A stretch of 64,000 nt of DNA from an uncultured Eubacteriales bacterium (GCA_934456365.1 CAKSHC010000004.1:62001-126000), one strand, 5' to 3'. Counted from the stretch's first letter, positions 43,842 to 53,115 are shown. Program-made: numbers and translations. The notes: generated from the letters alone by a model not told the origin.

Positions 43842-43874
43842 AAAAAGCACTTAGCTGGAGGCTAAGTGCTTTTT
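43842..43874 (-). terminator. Terminator after tRNA-Met
   Basis: AAAAAGCACTTAGC and GCTAAGTGCTTTTT form a 14-base stem directly downstream of tRNA-Met on the minus strand. Confidence 0.9.
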
Positions 43875-43875
43875 C

Positions 43876-43952
43876 TGGTGGACCATCAAGGACTTGAACC
43901 TTGGACCGATCGGTTATGAGCCGACTGCTCTAACCAACTGAGCTAATGGTCC
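43876..43952 (-). tRNA. tRNA-Met (CAT), elongator type
   Basis: The 77-base minus-strand gene folds into a standard cloverleaf: acceptor GGACCAT/ATGGTCC, D arm GCTC..GAGC, anticodon loop CTCATAA (anticodon CAT) and T-loop TTCAAGT, with an encoded CCA end. The acceptor and T arms look like clostridial elongator tRNA-Met. The initiator mismatch at 1:72 is absent. A lysidine-modified tRNA-Ile with the same anticodon is less likely but cannot be fully excluded. Confidence 0.93.
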
Positions 43953-43973
43953 GCGCTGAAATTGGGAAGAGGG

Positions 43974-44007
43974 AAAAATCGGCAAGTATCCTGCGATACT
44001 TGCCGAT
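43974..44007 (-). terminator. Hairpin between the two tRNA genes
   Basis: ATCGGCAAGTATC and GATACTTGCCGAT form a 13-base perfect stem; on the minus strand TTTTTCCC follows. It would end transcripts after tRNA-Val, or be read through or processed to include tRNA-Met, for which no clear separate promoter is visible. Confidence 0.85.
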
Positions 44008-44084
44008 TGGTGGACGATACAGGACTCGAACCTGTGACCCTTCGCACGTCAAGCGAATGCTCTAGCCAACTGAGCTAATCGTCC
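44008..44084 (-). tRNA. tRNA-Val (GAC)
   Basis: The 77-base minus-strand gene has acceptor GGACGAT/ATCGTCC, anticodon stem TTCGC/GCGAA with loop TTGACGT (anticodon GAC), T-loop TTCGAGT and an encoded CCA. It reads GUC and GUU codons. GTC is by far the favoured valine codon in the ribosomal cluster at the left of the window. Confidence 0.95.
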
Positions 44085-44095
44085 ATTGCTTGCCT

Positions 44096-44124
44096 ATTAT
44101 ACCTGCTTTGCAGGCGAAATGCAA
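44096..44124 (-). promoter_or_regulatory. Promoter of the tRNA genes
   Basis: On the minus strand TTGCAT and TATAAT are 17 bases apart, 11 bases before tRNA-Val. Confidence 0.85.
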
Positions 44125-44163
44125 CCCTTTTTTTCGAAAAAAGCGAAAAAATTAAAAAAAGAC

Positions 44164-44192
44164 TTGCATCTATGGGGGGAATATGGTACGAT
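44164..44192 (+). promoter_or_regulatory. Promoter of rpsB-tsf
   Basis: TTGCAT and TACGAT are spaced 17 bases apart. A GC-rich untranslated leader of about 100 bases (44200-44299) follows and could carry autoregulatory structure, but I see no known motif. Confidence 0.7.
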
Positions 44193-44299
44193 ATTTGAGC
44201 AATTCACACGTCGCCGGACGGCTTCGGCGGTGCCGATTTCGGTTCCGGGGCCGGTTGAGGGCGGCGGAGGAGCAAAATTTTCAAACCGGAGGAACGAAC

Positions 44300-45043
44300 A
44301 TGTCTGTGATCTCTATGAAGCAGCTTCTGGAAGCCGGCGTCCATTTCGGACACCAGACCAGAAGATGGAACCCGAAGATGGCCGAGTACATCTTCACCGA
44401 GCGCAACGGCATCTACATCATCGATCTGCAGAAGACGGTGAAGAAGGTGGAAGAGGCTTATCTCTTTGTGCGCCAGATCGCCGAGGAGGGCAAGGATATC
44501 CTCTTTGTCGGCACCAAGAAGCAGGCGCAGGACGCGGTGAAGGAAGAAGCGACCCGCTGCGGGATGCACTACATCAACGCCCGCTGGCTCGGCGGTATGC
44601 TGACCAACTTCAAGACCATCAAGACCCGTGTGCGCCGCCTGGAGCAGCTGCGCAAGATGCAGGAGGACGGGACCTTTGATCTTTTGCCCAAGAAGGAAGT
44701 CATCAAGCTCGAGCATGACATTGAGAAGCTGGAGAAGTATCTCGGCGGGATCAAGAATATGCCCAAGCTGCCCGGCGCTCTCTTCATCATCGACACCAAG
44801 AAGGAGCACAACGCGGTGGCCGAAGCCCGCAAGCTGGGCATCCCCATCGTCGCGATCGTGGACACCAACTGCGACCCGGACGAGGTCGATTATGTGATCC
44901 CCGGCAACGACGACGCCATCCGTGCCGTCAAGCTGATGTGCTCCTGCATGGCCAACGCCGTGATCGAGGGCAAGCAGGGCGAGGCCTTTGTGGAGGAGCC
45001 GGCTGAGGCTCCTGCCGAGGCTGCCGAAGAAAAGGCCGAATAA
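44300..45043 (+). CDS. rpsB: 30S ribosomal protein S2
   Basis: S2 joins the small subunit last and is needed for translation of most mRNAs. The 247-residue product starts [19 protein letters not shown], after CCGGAGGAACGAAC, and contains [15 protein letters not shown] and [20 protein letters not shown]. The start is clear; upstream in-frame codons run through the leader. It ends in a Glu/Ala-rich tail and is followed by tsf as usual. Confidence 0.98.
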   Translation: MSVISMKQLLEAGVHFGHQTRRWNPKMAEYIFTERNGIYIIDLQKTVKKVEEAYLFVRQIAEEGKDILFVGTKKQAQDAVKEEATRCGMHYINARWLGGMLTNFKTIKTRVRRLEQLRKMQEDGTFDLLPKKEVIKLEHDIEKLEKYLGGIKNMPKLPGALFIIDTKKEHNAVAEARKLGIPIVAIVDTNCDPDEVDYVIPGNDDAIRAVKLMCSCMANAVIEGKQGEAFVEEPAEAPAEAAEEKAE

Positions 45044-45057
45044 AAACAAATATTCAG

Positions 45058-45082
45058 TCGCCCGCCCCTGTCGGGCGGGCGA
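45058..45082 (+). other. GC-rich hairpin between rpsB and tsf
   Basis: TCGCCCGCCC and GGGCGGGCGA form a 10-base perfect stem but no T-run follows, so it is probably an mRNA stability or processing structure and not a terminator. Confidence 0.6.
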
Positions 45083-45106
45083 ACTTCTTATCAGGAGGAA
45101 GAAACC

Positions 45107-46024
45107 ATGAATTTCACTGCAAAAGATGTTCAGGCGCTGCGCGAGAGAACCGGCTGCGGCATGATGGACTGCAAGAAGGCTCTGACCGAGGCCGACGGCA
45201 ACGTGGACAAGGCCATTGAGATCCTGCGCGAAAAGGGTCTGGCCGCGGTGGCCAAGAAGGCCGGCCGCATTGCCAGCGAGGGTGTGGTCGCTATTTACAA
45301 CGACGGCGAGGTGGCCGCGATCGTGGAGGTCAACTCCGAGACCGACTTTGTGGCCAAGAACGCCGATTTCATTAAGTTCTGCAACGCGGTGGCCGAGACG
45401 GTTGCCAAGACCAACCCGACCGATGTGGAAGATCTCAAGACCAAGACCTGCCCGAGCTGCGGCGAGACCATTGCCGAGGCCCTGCAGGAGAAGGTGCTCA
45501 CCATTGGGGAGAACATTTCCATCCGGCGCTTCTACCGCACCACCCGCCCCTGCGCCGACTACATCCACGGCGGCGGCCGCATCGGCGTTTTGACCGAGTT
45601 TGAGACCGACGCCGACGCCAAGGATCCCGCTTTTGTGGAGATGGGCAAGGATGTCTGCATGCAGATCACGGCCATGTCGCCGCAGTTTTGCTCGCAGGCG
45701 GATGTGCCGGCTGAACGCGTGAAGGAAGAGACCAACATCGTGATGGCGCAGATCAAAAACGATCCGAAGAATGCTTCCAAGCCCGACGCGATCATCGAGA
45801 AGATGGCCGTGGGCAAGCTGGGCAAGTTTTACAAGGAGACCTGCCTGCTCGATCAGGCCTTTGTGAAGGACGATTCCATCAGCGTGGGCCAGTATGTGAA
45901 GAATGTGGCGGCCAAGCTGGGCAAGAACATTCAGGTGATCTCCTTTACCCGCTTTGAAAAGGGCGAGGGTCTTCAGAAGAGAGAAGACGATTTCGCCGCC
46001 GAAGTCGCCGGGATGGTTCACTAA
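45107..46024 (+). CDS. tsf: Elongation factor Ts
   Basis: EF-Ts is the guanine-nucleotide exchange factor for EF-Tu. The 305-residue product has the N-terminal UBA-like domain (RERTGCGMMDCKKALTEADG) and the TDFVAKN motif contacting EF-Tu. Residues ~122-127 contain a CPSCGET segment, making a CxxC in the core domain that most homologues lack. The rest, including IGENISIRRF, is normal. It is co-transcribed with rpsB. Confidence 0.97.
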   Translation: MNFTAKDVQALRERTGCGMMDCKKALTEADGNVDKAIEILREKGLAAVAKKAGRIASEGVVAIYNDGEVAAIVEVNSETDFVAKNADFIKFCNAVAETVAKTNPTDVEDLKTKTCPSCGETIAEALQEKVLTIGENISIRRFYRTTRPCADYIHGGGRIGVLTEFETDADAKDPAFVEMGKDVCMQITAMSPQFCSQADVPAERVKEETNIVMAQIKNDPKNASKPDAIIEKMAVGKLGKFYKETCLLDQAFVKDDSISVGQYVKNVAAKLGKNIQVISFTRFEKGEGLQKREDDFAAEVAGMVH

Positions 46025-46036
46025 ACGGATGATCCG

Positions 46037-46064
46037 AGGGCGCGGGAATTTCCCGCGCCCTTTG
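46037..46064 (+). terminator. Terminator of rpsB-tsf
   Basis: AGGGCGCGGGA and TCCCGCGCCCT form an 11-base stem followed by TTG TTC; the T-run is short. Confidence 0.85.
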
Positions 46065-46097
46065 TTCATAAAATAAGAAAAAACGGAGGTTGCCTTC

Positions 46098-46718
46098 ATG
46101 AAAGTTTTGCTTGTCAATGCCGGGCCGCATCCGGCCGGCTGCACAGCCGCGGCGCTCGCGGAGGTGGCTGAAACACTGCGCGAAGAGGGGATCGAGACCG
46201 AGACCGTTTGGGCGGGCCGGGTTTCCACCGGCTGTATGGCCTGCGGCGGCTGTGTTCATGCGGATCGCTGCGCCTTTGACGGCGACCCCGTCAACGAGAT
46301 CATTGAGAAGGCCAAGGGGTGCGACGGGTTTGTGTTCGGCACGCCGGTGCACTATGCCGGGGCATCCGGCGCGGCCACGGCGCTGCTGGATCGCTGCTTT
46401 TACGCCGGCGGGGCGGCCTTCCGCCACAAGCCGGGCGCGGCGGTGGTCAGCGCGCGGCGCTCGGGCTGCACGACGGCCTTCGATCAGATCAACAAATATT
46501 TCACCATCAATCAGATGCCCATCGTTTCCTCCCGGTACTGGAACAATGTCCACGGCAACACGCCCGAAGAGGTGCGGCAGGATCGGGAGGGGCTGCAGAC
46601 CATGCGGTTTCTGGCCCGCAACATGGCCTGGCTTCTGCGGTGCATCGAGGCCGGGAAGGCGCGCGGGATCGAGCCGCCCGAGCAGGAACCTGTGGTGAAA
46701 ACCAACTTCATCCGGTGA
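46098..46718 (+). CDS. Flavodoxin-fold NAD(P)H-dependent FMN reductase-like protein
   Basis: The 206-residue protein has the iron-sulfur-flavoprotein/WrbA-like pattern: an N-terminal strand and FMN phosphate loop (NAGPHPAGCTAAAL), then CMACGGCVHADRCAF (residues ~45-60), a compact four-Cys cluster, and GTPVHYAGASGAATALLDR. The close cysteines suggest an Fe-S cluster or redox switch beside FMN. It has no operon partner: a terminator precedes and follows it. The physiological substrate is unknown. Confidence 0.85.
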   Translation: MKVLLVNAGPHPAGCTAAALAEVAETLREEGIETETVWAGRVSTGCMACGGCVHADRCAFDGDPVNEIIEKAKGCDGFVFGTPVHYAGASGAATALLDRCFYAGGAAFRHKPGAAVVSARRSGCTTAFDQINKYFTINQMPIVSSRYWNNVHGNTPEEVRQDREGLQTMRFLARNMAWLLRCIEAGKARGIEPPEQEPVVKTNFIR

Positions 46719-46754
46719 TTTTGCAAGAAAAAAATTTTCCCATGCAAAAAATGG

Positions 46755-46778
46755 AATCCGCCCTTCGGGGCGGATTTT
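46755..46778 (+). terminator. Terminator after the flavoprotein gene
   Basis: AATCCGCCC, a TTCG loop and GGGCGGATT form a 9-base stem followed by TT. Confidence 0.85.
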
Positions 46779-46865
46779 GCCGTAAACGCCCTGTTTATGC
46801 GGGTTTTTTCGCTTTTTGGCGGTTTTGCCGAATGGGAATTTGGGACGTCGGGTCGGTGAAAAAGA

Positions 46866-46894
46866 TTGACAAATGAAGCGGGAATTTGTATAAT
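46866..46894 (+). promoter_or_regulatory. Consensus promoter of the oligopeptide transporter operon
   Basis: TTGACA and TATAAT, both exact, are separated by 17 bases. It rules out translation starts upstream of 46895 for the first gene. Confidence 0.93.
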
Positions 46895-46957
46895 TACCGT
46901 TATAAGTATGCAGTGCGGACGATGTGGGAAGCGCTGCAACAAGAGAGGAGCTTTACC

Positions 46958-47869
46958 GTGGTCAAGTATGTGATAAAGCGGGTTCTGCTGGCTTTGCTGA
47001 CGATCGTGATCATCTGCGCCATCACCTTTTTCGTCATGCATGCCGTGCCGGGCGGCCCGTTCAGCAGAGAGAAGGCGCTCAGCCAGGCGACGATCGACGC
47101 GCTCAACGCGCGCTACAATCTCGACAAGCCGGTGGGCGTGCAGTTTTTGATGTATATGAAGGGGATTTTGCAGGGCGATTTCGGCGTGTCCCTCAAAACG
47201 GGGCGTGACATTGCCAAAACGCTTTCGGAATCCTTCCCGATTTCGGCCAAGCTGGGGCTTTCGGCCATGGCGCTGGCACTGGTGTTCGGCACGGTGTTCG
47301 GTTCGATCGCCGCGCTGATGCGCAACAAGCTGCCGGATCGGATCATCATTTTCTTCTCCACCCTGTTCACGGCGGTGCCGAGCTTTGTTCTGGGCACTTT
47401 GCTCCTGCTGATTTTCTGCATTAAGCTGGGGTGGTTCCCGGTTTGGGATCCGAACCATCCGAATTATGTGCTGCCGGTGATCTCGCTGGCGGCCTATCCG
47501 ATGGCTTATGTGACCCGTTTGGCCAAGACGAGCATGCTGGACGCCTTGAGCCAGGACTACATCCGCACGGCCAAGGCCAAGGGCGTGTCCCGCAACCGGA
47601 TCATTTTCAAGCATGCGCTGCGCAACTCCATGATCCCGGTGATCACCTATGCCGGGCCGCAGATCGCTTATATCATCACCGGCTCGATGGTGGTGGAGAC
47701 CATCTTCACCGTCGGCGGGATCGGCTCGCATTTCGTCAGCTCCATCAACGACCGCGACTACACCATGATTATGGCGACCACTATTTTCCTGGCCTCGCTG
47801 ATGGTGGTGGCCAACCTGATCTGCGACCTGCTTTACAAGCTGGTGGATCCGCGGATCAAGTACGAATAA
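46958..47869 (+). CDS. oppB: Peptide ABC transporter permease OppB
   Basis: The 303-residue permease has six membrane helices and the EAA coupling loop (DYIRTAKAKGVSRNRIIFKH). The N-terminus MVKYVIKRVLLALLTIVI and the periplasmic start HAVPGGPF are typical of OppB/DppB. The GTG at 46958 is seven bases after GAGAGGAG; earlier in-frame codons lie in the promoter. First gene of oppBCDF-oppA. Confidence 0.96.
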   Translation: MVKYVIKRVLLALLTIVIICAITFFVMHAVPGGPFSREKALSQATIDALNARYNLDKPVGVQFLMYMKGILQGDFGVSLKTGRDIAKTLSESFPISAKLGLSAMALALVFGTVFGSIAALMRNKLPDRIIIFFSTLFTAVPSFVLGTLLLLIFCIKLGWFPVWDPNHPNYVLPVISLAAYPMAYVTRLAKTSMLDALSQDYIRTAKAKGVSRNRIIFKHALRNSMIPVITYAGPQIAYIITGSMVVETIFTVGGIGSHFVSSINDRDYTMIMATTIFLASLMVVANLICDLLYKLVDPRIKYE

Positions 47870-47879
47870 GGAGGCCAAT

Positions 47880-48953
47880 ATGGAAAACAATACTCCGAAG
47901 GTTCCCAAAAAGCAGATTCTGAGCGCGCAGCTCAATCTGCAGAAATTCCTCCCGGCCACCGAGGAGGAGAAGCGCCAGCAGGATGTGATGAGCGAGAGCA
48001 CCACCTTTTTCCGCGACGGGATGCGCAAGCTCTTCAAGAATCCGCTTGCGGTGTTCAGCATTGTGGTGCTGGGCATTGTGATTCTGACCATTATTTTCGC
48101 TCCGATGATCGTACCCTACAAATATTCCGAGATGCTTTCGGTCAACGGGGTGCGCGACCGCGGCGCCAAGAACCTGGCTCCCTTCCAGTACAGCGAAGCC
48201 GAGCAGGAATACATCAATCAGGGCAACTTCCGCTTCCCGCACATTTTCGGTACCGACGAGCAGTGCCGCGACTATTTCGTCCGTGTGATCTACGGCACGA
48301 GAATTTCGCTTGTCATCGGCTTTTTTGCCAGTCTGATCGTGCTGATCATCGGCATGCTGATCGGCTCGATCTCGGGTTATCTCGGCGGCCGGGTGGATCT
48401 GATCATCATGCGCATTGTGGATATCATCTATTCGCTGCCGGATCTGCTGATCATCATTCTGCTTTCGGTTGTGCTCAATGAGGTGCTGGTTTTGCCCAGC
48501 GGCTCGATTTTTGCCAAGCTGGGCACCAACATGATCTCGATTTTCATTGTGTTCGGTCTGCTTTACTGGGTGGGTATGGCGCGTCTGATCCGCGGCCAGA
48601 TCCTTTCCATCAAAGAAAACGAATACATTCTGGCGGCCAAGAGCATCGGCGCCAAGCCGGGGCGGATCATCCGCAAGCACATTCTGCCCAACTGCCTTTC
48701 GGTCATCATCATTTCCACGGCTCTTCAGGTTCCTTCGGCGATTTTCACCGAGAGCTACCTTTCCTTCGTGGGGCTTGGCGTGAAGGCGCCGATGCCTTCT
48801 TTGGGATCTCTGGCCAACGCGGCCCGCGGCGGCATGCAGAGCTATCCTTACAAACTGATCTTCCCGGCTCTGATGATCTGCCTGATCGTTTTGAGCCTGA
48901 ACCTGCTGGGCGACGGCATGCGCGACGCCTTCGACCCGAAACTGAAGAGGTGA
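47880..48953 (+). CDS. oppC: Peptide ABC transporter permease OppC
   Basis: The 357-residue permease has a ~55-residue cytoplasmic N-terminal extension, six helices and the EAA loop (YILAAKSIGAKPGRIIRKH). A sizeable extracytoplasmic loop (about 85-130) after the first helix is common in OppC. It lies 10 bases after oppB behind AAGGAGGCC and pairs with OppB to form the channel. Confidence 0.96.
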   Translation: MENNTPKVPKKQILSAQLNLQKFLPATEEEKRQQDVMSESTTFFRDGMRKLFKNPLAVFSIVVLGIVILTIIFAPMIVPYKYSEMLSVNGVRDRGAKNLAPFQYSEAEQEYINQGNFRFPHIFGTDEQCRDYFVRVIYGTRISLVIGFFASLIVLIIGMLIGSISGYLGGRVDLIIMRIVDIIYSLPDLLIIILLSVVLNEVLVLPSGSIFAKLGTNMISIFIVFGLLYWVGMARLIRGQILSIKENEYILAAKSIGAKPGRIIRKHILPNCLSVIIISTALQVPSAIFTESYLSFVGLGVKAPMPSLGSLANAARGGMQSYPYKLIFPALMICLIVLSLNLLGDGMRDAFDPKLKR

Positions 48954-48957
48954 GAGT

Positions 48958-49955
<998 letters not shown>

Positions 49956-49959
<4 letters not shown>

Positions 49960-50912
49960 GCGAGCCTTTGCTGATTGTTGAGGATCTGAAACAGTATTTC
50001 CCCGTGCGCAACGGCTTCAAGAAAGCCACCCTCAAGGCGGTGGACGGGGTTTCCTTCACCATCAACGAGGGCGAGACCCTCGGGCTGGTGGGCGAGTCCG
50101 GCTGCGGCAAGACGACCGTGGGCCGCTCCATCCTGCGCCTTTACGAGCCGACCGGCGGGAAGGTGACCTTCGCCGGGGAAGAGGTGACCCGCCACAACAT
50201 CACGGCCATGCGCAAGCAGATGCAGATGGTGTTTCAGGATCCGTATTCTTCGCTTGACCCGCGTATGACGGTTGAGGATATCATCGGCGAGCCTCTGGAT
50301 GTGCATAAGCTTTATGACAACAAAAAGGAGCGCCACGAGAAGATCCTGGAGCTGATGAGCTATGTCGGCCTCAATGCCGAGCATGCCACCCGCTATGCCC
50401 ATGAGTTTTCCGGCGGTCAGCGACAGAGAATCGGCATTGCCCGCGCGCTGGCTGTGAATCCCAAGTTTATCGTGTGCGACGAGCCGGTTTCGGCGCTCGA
50501 CGTGTCGATTCAGGCGCAGGTCATCAACATGTTTGAGGATCTGCAGGCCAAGCTGGGCGTGGCTTATCTCTTTATTGCCCACGACCTGCTGGTGGTCCAT
50601 CACATTTCCAAGCGCATTGCGGTGATGTATTTGGGCAAGATCGTGGAGATCGCCGACGCCGACGAGCTCAACGAGCACCCGCAGCATCCCTACACCGTTT
50701 CGCTGCTTTCGGCGGTGCCCATCCCCGACCCGGATGTGACCCGCGCGAGAAGCCGGATTGTGCTCGAGGGCGATGTGCCGAGCCCGCTGCACATGCCCAG
50801 CGGCTGCCCCTTCCGCACCCGCTGCCGGTATGCCACCGAGCAGTGCGCGAAGGAATGCCCGGCGCTGGAAGATCGCGGAAACGGCCATAAGGTGGCCTGC
50901 TGGAACCGCTGA
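49956..50912 (+). CDS. oppF: Peptide ABC transporter ATP-binding protein OppF
   Basis: The 318-residue partner ATPase has Walker [25 protein letters not shown] and [10 protein letters not shown]. The C-terminal extension again carries cysteines ([14 protein letters not shown]). It forms the ATPase heterodimer with OppD. It is followed by a separate strong promoter for oppA. Confidence 0.97.
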
Positions 50913-50948
50913 GTTCACCGGTTTTTCACAAAAATTTCACCGAAGGAC

Positions 50949-51029
50949 TTGACTTTCGGAAAATGCGCGCTATAATATTTCTAAATTAAGGGTTTTCACG
51001 TGTTAAAACGACAAGTGTTTGGCCCTTAA
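50949..51029 (+). promoter_or_regulatory. oppA promoter and 5' leader stem
   Basis: TTGACT (50949) and TATAAT (50971) are 16 bases apart. The leader then contains TTAAGGG (50986-50992) and CCCTTAA (51023-51029), a 7-base closing stem around 30 bases. It probably gives extra, stable oppA transcript relative to the rest of the operon. Confidence 0.75.
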
Positions 51030-51053
51030 AAATAACAAACGGAGGAAAGAACC

Positions 51054-52811
51054 ATGAAAAAGACCCTTGCCATGCTTTTGGCGGTCATCATGATCGTTGC
51101 GTGCTTCGTGGGCTGCGGCAACAGCGGCACGACGACCGGCGGCGGCGATGATGCGGCTGCGAAGGCTCTGCTGAGCAAAGCCTTCATCGACCCGATCAAC
51201 GATTGGGCGAAGTATGATGAGCTGATCGCACAGATCAAGACGGAAACGGACTATGCCAAGCGTACCGAGCTGATGCATCAGGCCGAAGAAATCCTTGATT
51301 CGACCGGCGCGATCATCCCCATCTATTATTACAACGACATCTATATGCAGAAGAGCTATGTCGATGGTGTGTACGCCAACCTGTTCGGCTACAAGTTCTT
51401 CCAGAATGTCAAGATGGGCAACGGCTCCAACACCCTGCGTCTGAACCTTGCTTCTGAGCCGGCTCACCTCGATCCTGCCCTCAACAGCTCGGTTGACGGC
51501 GCCTGCCTCGCCGTGAACTCCTTTGCCGGCCTTTACACCTATGACAAAGACGGCAAGACCCAGCCCGACCTGGCTGAGAGCTACACCATGGCTGCTCCTG
51601 CCGAGGATGGCTCCGTGACCTACACCGTGATCCTCAAGAAGGATCTCAAGTGGTCCGACGGCTCGACCCTCGACGCCAACGACTTCGTGTATTCCTGGAA
51701 GCGCGCCGCTTCCGAGAAGACGGCTTCCGACTACGGCTATATGTTCGATTCCTTCGTGGGCTACCCCGAGAATCTGGCTGTCGTGGCGAAAGACGCCAAC
51801 ACCCTTGAGTTCACTCTGAAGGCTCCCTGCGCCTACATCGAGTGCCTCATGGCTTTCCCGACCTTCTTCCCCGTTCCCCAGAAGTCTGTTGAAGCCAACC
51901 CCGATTGGGAAAAGACTCCTGGCGCCTGGGCGGATGCCGATGCCGGCTTCGTTTCCAACGGCCCCTTCATCTGCACCGGTTGGGATCATAAGGTTTCCAT
52001 GACCTATGAGAAGAACCCGTATTATCACAAGGCTTCCGAAGTCACCGTGGATAAGCTTTCCTTCATGCTTTCCGCTGATGACAACGCCATCTATGCCGCT
52101 TACAAGGCCGGCGACGTCGACTTCATCGACACCGTCCCCAACGACGAAATCGCCAACCTGCTCAATGATCCTGAGTTCCACATCATTGACAACCTCGGCA
52201 CCTACTATGCCGCTTTCAATGTGAACTCCAAGCTGTTCTCCGGCAAGACTGCCGCTCAGGCTGCCTGCATGAGACTGGCCTTCCAGTTCCTCATTGACCG
52301 CGACTACATCTGCAAGAACGTTGGCCAGACCGGTCAGGTCGCCGCCAACTCCTTCATTCCTCTCGGCATGGCCGACGGTAACGGTGGCGTGTTCAAGAAG
52401 GATCAGAATGCCAACGGCTCCTTCGATCCTTACGGCATCAACAACGATAAGGAAGGCACTCTGTCGAAGGCCCGCAAATATCTCGAGGCTGCCGGCTACA
52501 AGTTCGGCGATGACGGCAAGCTTTCTGCCGACACCCCGATCAGCATCGAATACCTGACCAACGACGGCTCCGGTCATATCGCTGTGGCGGAAGCCATGCA
52601 GCAGGACTTCAAAGAGCTCGGCATCGAGATCGATATCCGCTCCATGGAGTGGGCGACCTTCCTCAACGAGCGTAAAGAAGGCAACTTCGATATCGCCCGC
52701 GAAGGCTGGCTCGCCGACTTCGACGATCCTATCAACATGCTCGAAATGTGGACCGCTGTTTCCGGCAACAACGACTGCCAGTTTGGCCGTCCGGAAGGCC
52801 AGAAGAAGTAA
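51054..52811 (+). CDS. oppA: Oligopeptide-binding lipoprotein OppA with a circularly permuted order
   Basis: The 585-residue protein has a lipoprotein signal (residues 1-21, lipobox FVGC, C21) and a Gly/Thr linker. Residues ~47-121 (WAKYDELIAQIKTETDYAKR, then AEEILDSTGAIIPIYYYND and ANLFGYKFF) are what family members carry at their extreme C-terminus. Residue ~126 then begins the normal mature N-terminus (NTLRLNLASEPAHLDPALNS). The SBP_bac_5 fold runs on and stops at NNDCQFGRPEGQKK, just where the C-terminal block would normally follow. So the order is permuted in an unbroken frame. It should bind peptides for OppBCDF if it folds. A misassembly between tandem copies is the main alternative. 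Confidence 0.93.
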   Translation: MKKTLAMLLAVIMIVACFVGCGNSGTTTGGGDDAAAKALLSKAFIDPINDWAKYDELIAQIKTETDYAKRTELMHQAEEILDSTGAIIPIYYYNDIYMQKSYVDGVYANLFGYKFFQNVKMGNGSNTLRLNLASEPAHLDPALNSSVDGACLAVNSFAGLYTYDKDGKTQPDLAESYTMAAPAEDGSVTYTVILKKDLKWSDGSTLDANDFVYSWKRAASEKTASDYGYMFDSFVGYPENLAVVAKDANTLEFTLKAPCAYIECLMAFPTFFPVPQKSVEANPDWEKTPGAWADADAGFVSNGPFICTGWDHKVSMTYEKNPYYHKASEVTVDKLSFMLSADDNAIYAAYKAGDVDFIDTVPNDEIANLLNDPEFHIIDNLGTYYAAFNVNSKLFSGKTAAQAACMRLAFQFLIDRDYICKNVGQTGQVAANSFIPLGMADGNGGVFKKDQNANGSFDPYGINNDKEGTLSKARKYLEAAGYKFGDDGKLSADTPISIEYLTNDGSGHIAVAEAMQQDFKELGIEIDIRSMEWATFLNERKEGNFDIAREGWLADFDDPINMLEMWTAVSGNNDCQFGRPEGQKK

Positions 52812-52829
52812 TCCTTCTTTCAAGCTTTC

Positions 52830-52864
52830 GAAGAGCTGCTCAGAAATGGGCAGCTCTTCTTTTA
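52830..52864 (+). terminator. Terminator after oppA
   Basis: GAAGAGCTGC and GCAGCTCTTC form a 10-base stem followed by TTTT. Confidence 0.9.
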
Positions 52865-52879
52865 TGCGAAGGATCGGCG

Positions 52880-53115
52880 AAGAGCCGTCCGGGGATTTTC
52901 CCCGGGCGGCTCTTATTATAAATTCTATCATGCAGATGGGGGAATAAGGAGAGAGATTCGCAATAGCTTTGGAGGGGGAGAGCCCAGAGATTTTCCCGGG
53001 CGGCTCTTATTATAAATCCTATCAAAAAATGGGCGGAGAATAAGGTGGGAGATTTTCGCCGGTTTGGGAGAGGGGAAGCCCGGGGAAGCGGGCGACTTTA
53101 TTATAAATCCTATCA
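52880..53115. repeat. Three spaced copies of a hairpin plus AT-rich tail
   Basis: The 18-base tail TTATTATAAATCCTATCA occurs at 52913-52930 (one mismatch), 53007-53024 and 53098-53115, at 94- and 91-base intervals. Each copy is preceded by a GC-rich inverted repeat; the first is the strongest, GAGCCGTCCGGGG with CCCCGGGCGGCTC. The material between copies is weakly similar. The interval 53116-53228 shows no gene. Confidence 0.8.

Noticed and set aside
44199..44299. Known riboswitch or ribosomal leader before rpsB
   Set aside because: The leader is GC-rich and may fold, but I could not match it to any motif I know.
45058..45082. Terminator between rpsB and tsf
   Set aside because: The stem is strong but no T-run follows, and tsf has no other clear promoter.
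51054..52811. Frameshifted or broken oppA pseudogene
   Set aside because: The frame is uninterrupted from signal peptide to stop. Promoter, ribosome-binding site and terminator are intact, and all blocks of the fold are present, only in altered order.
52880..53115. CRISPR or coding repeat
   Set aside because: Only three copies at ~92-base spacing, with related rather than unique intervening sequence. Minus-strand frames through it have no start signals.
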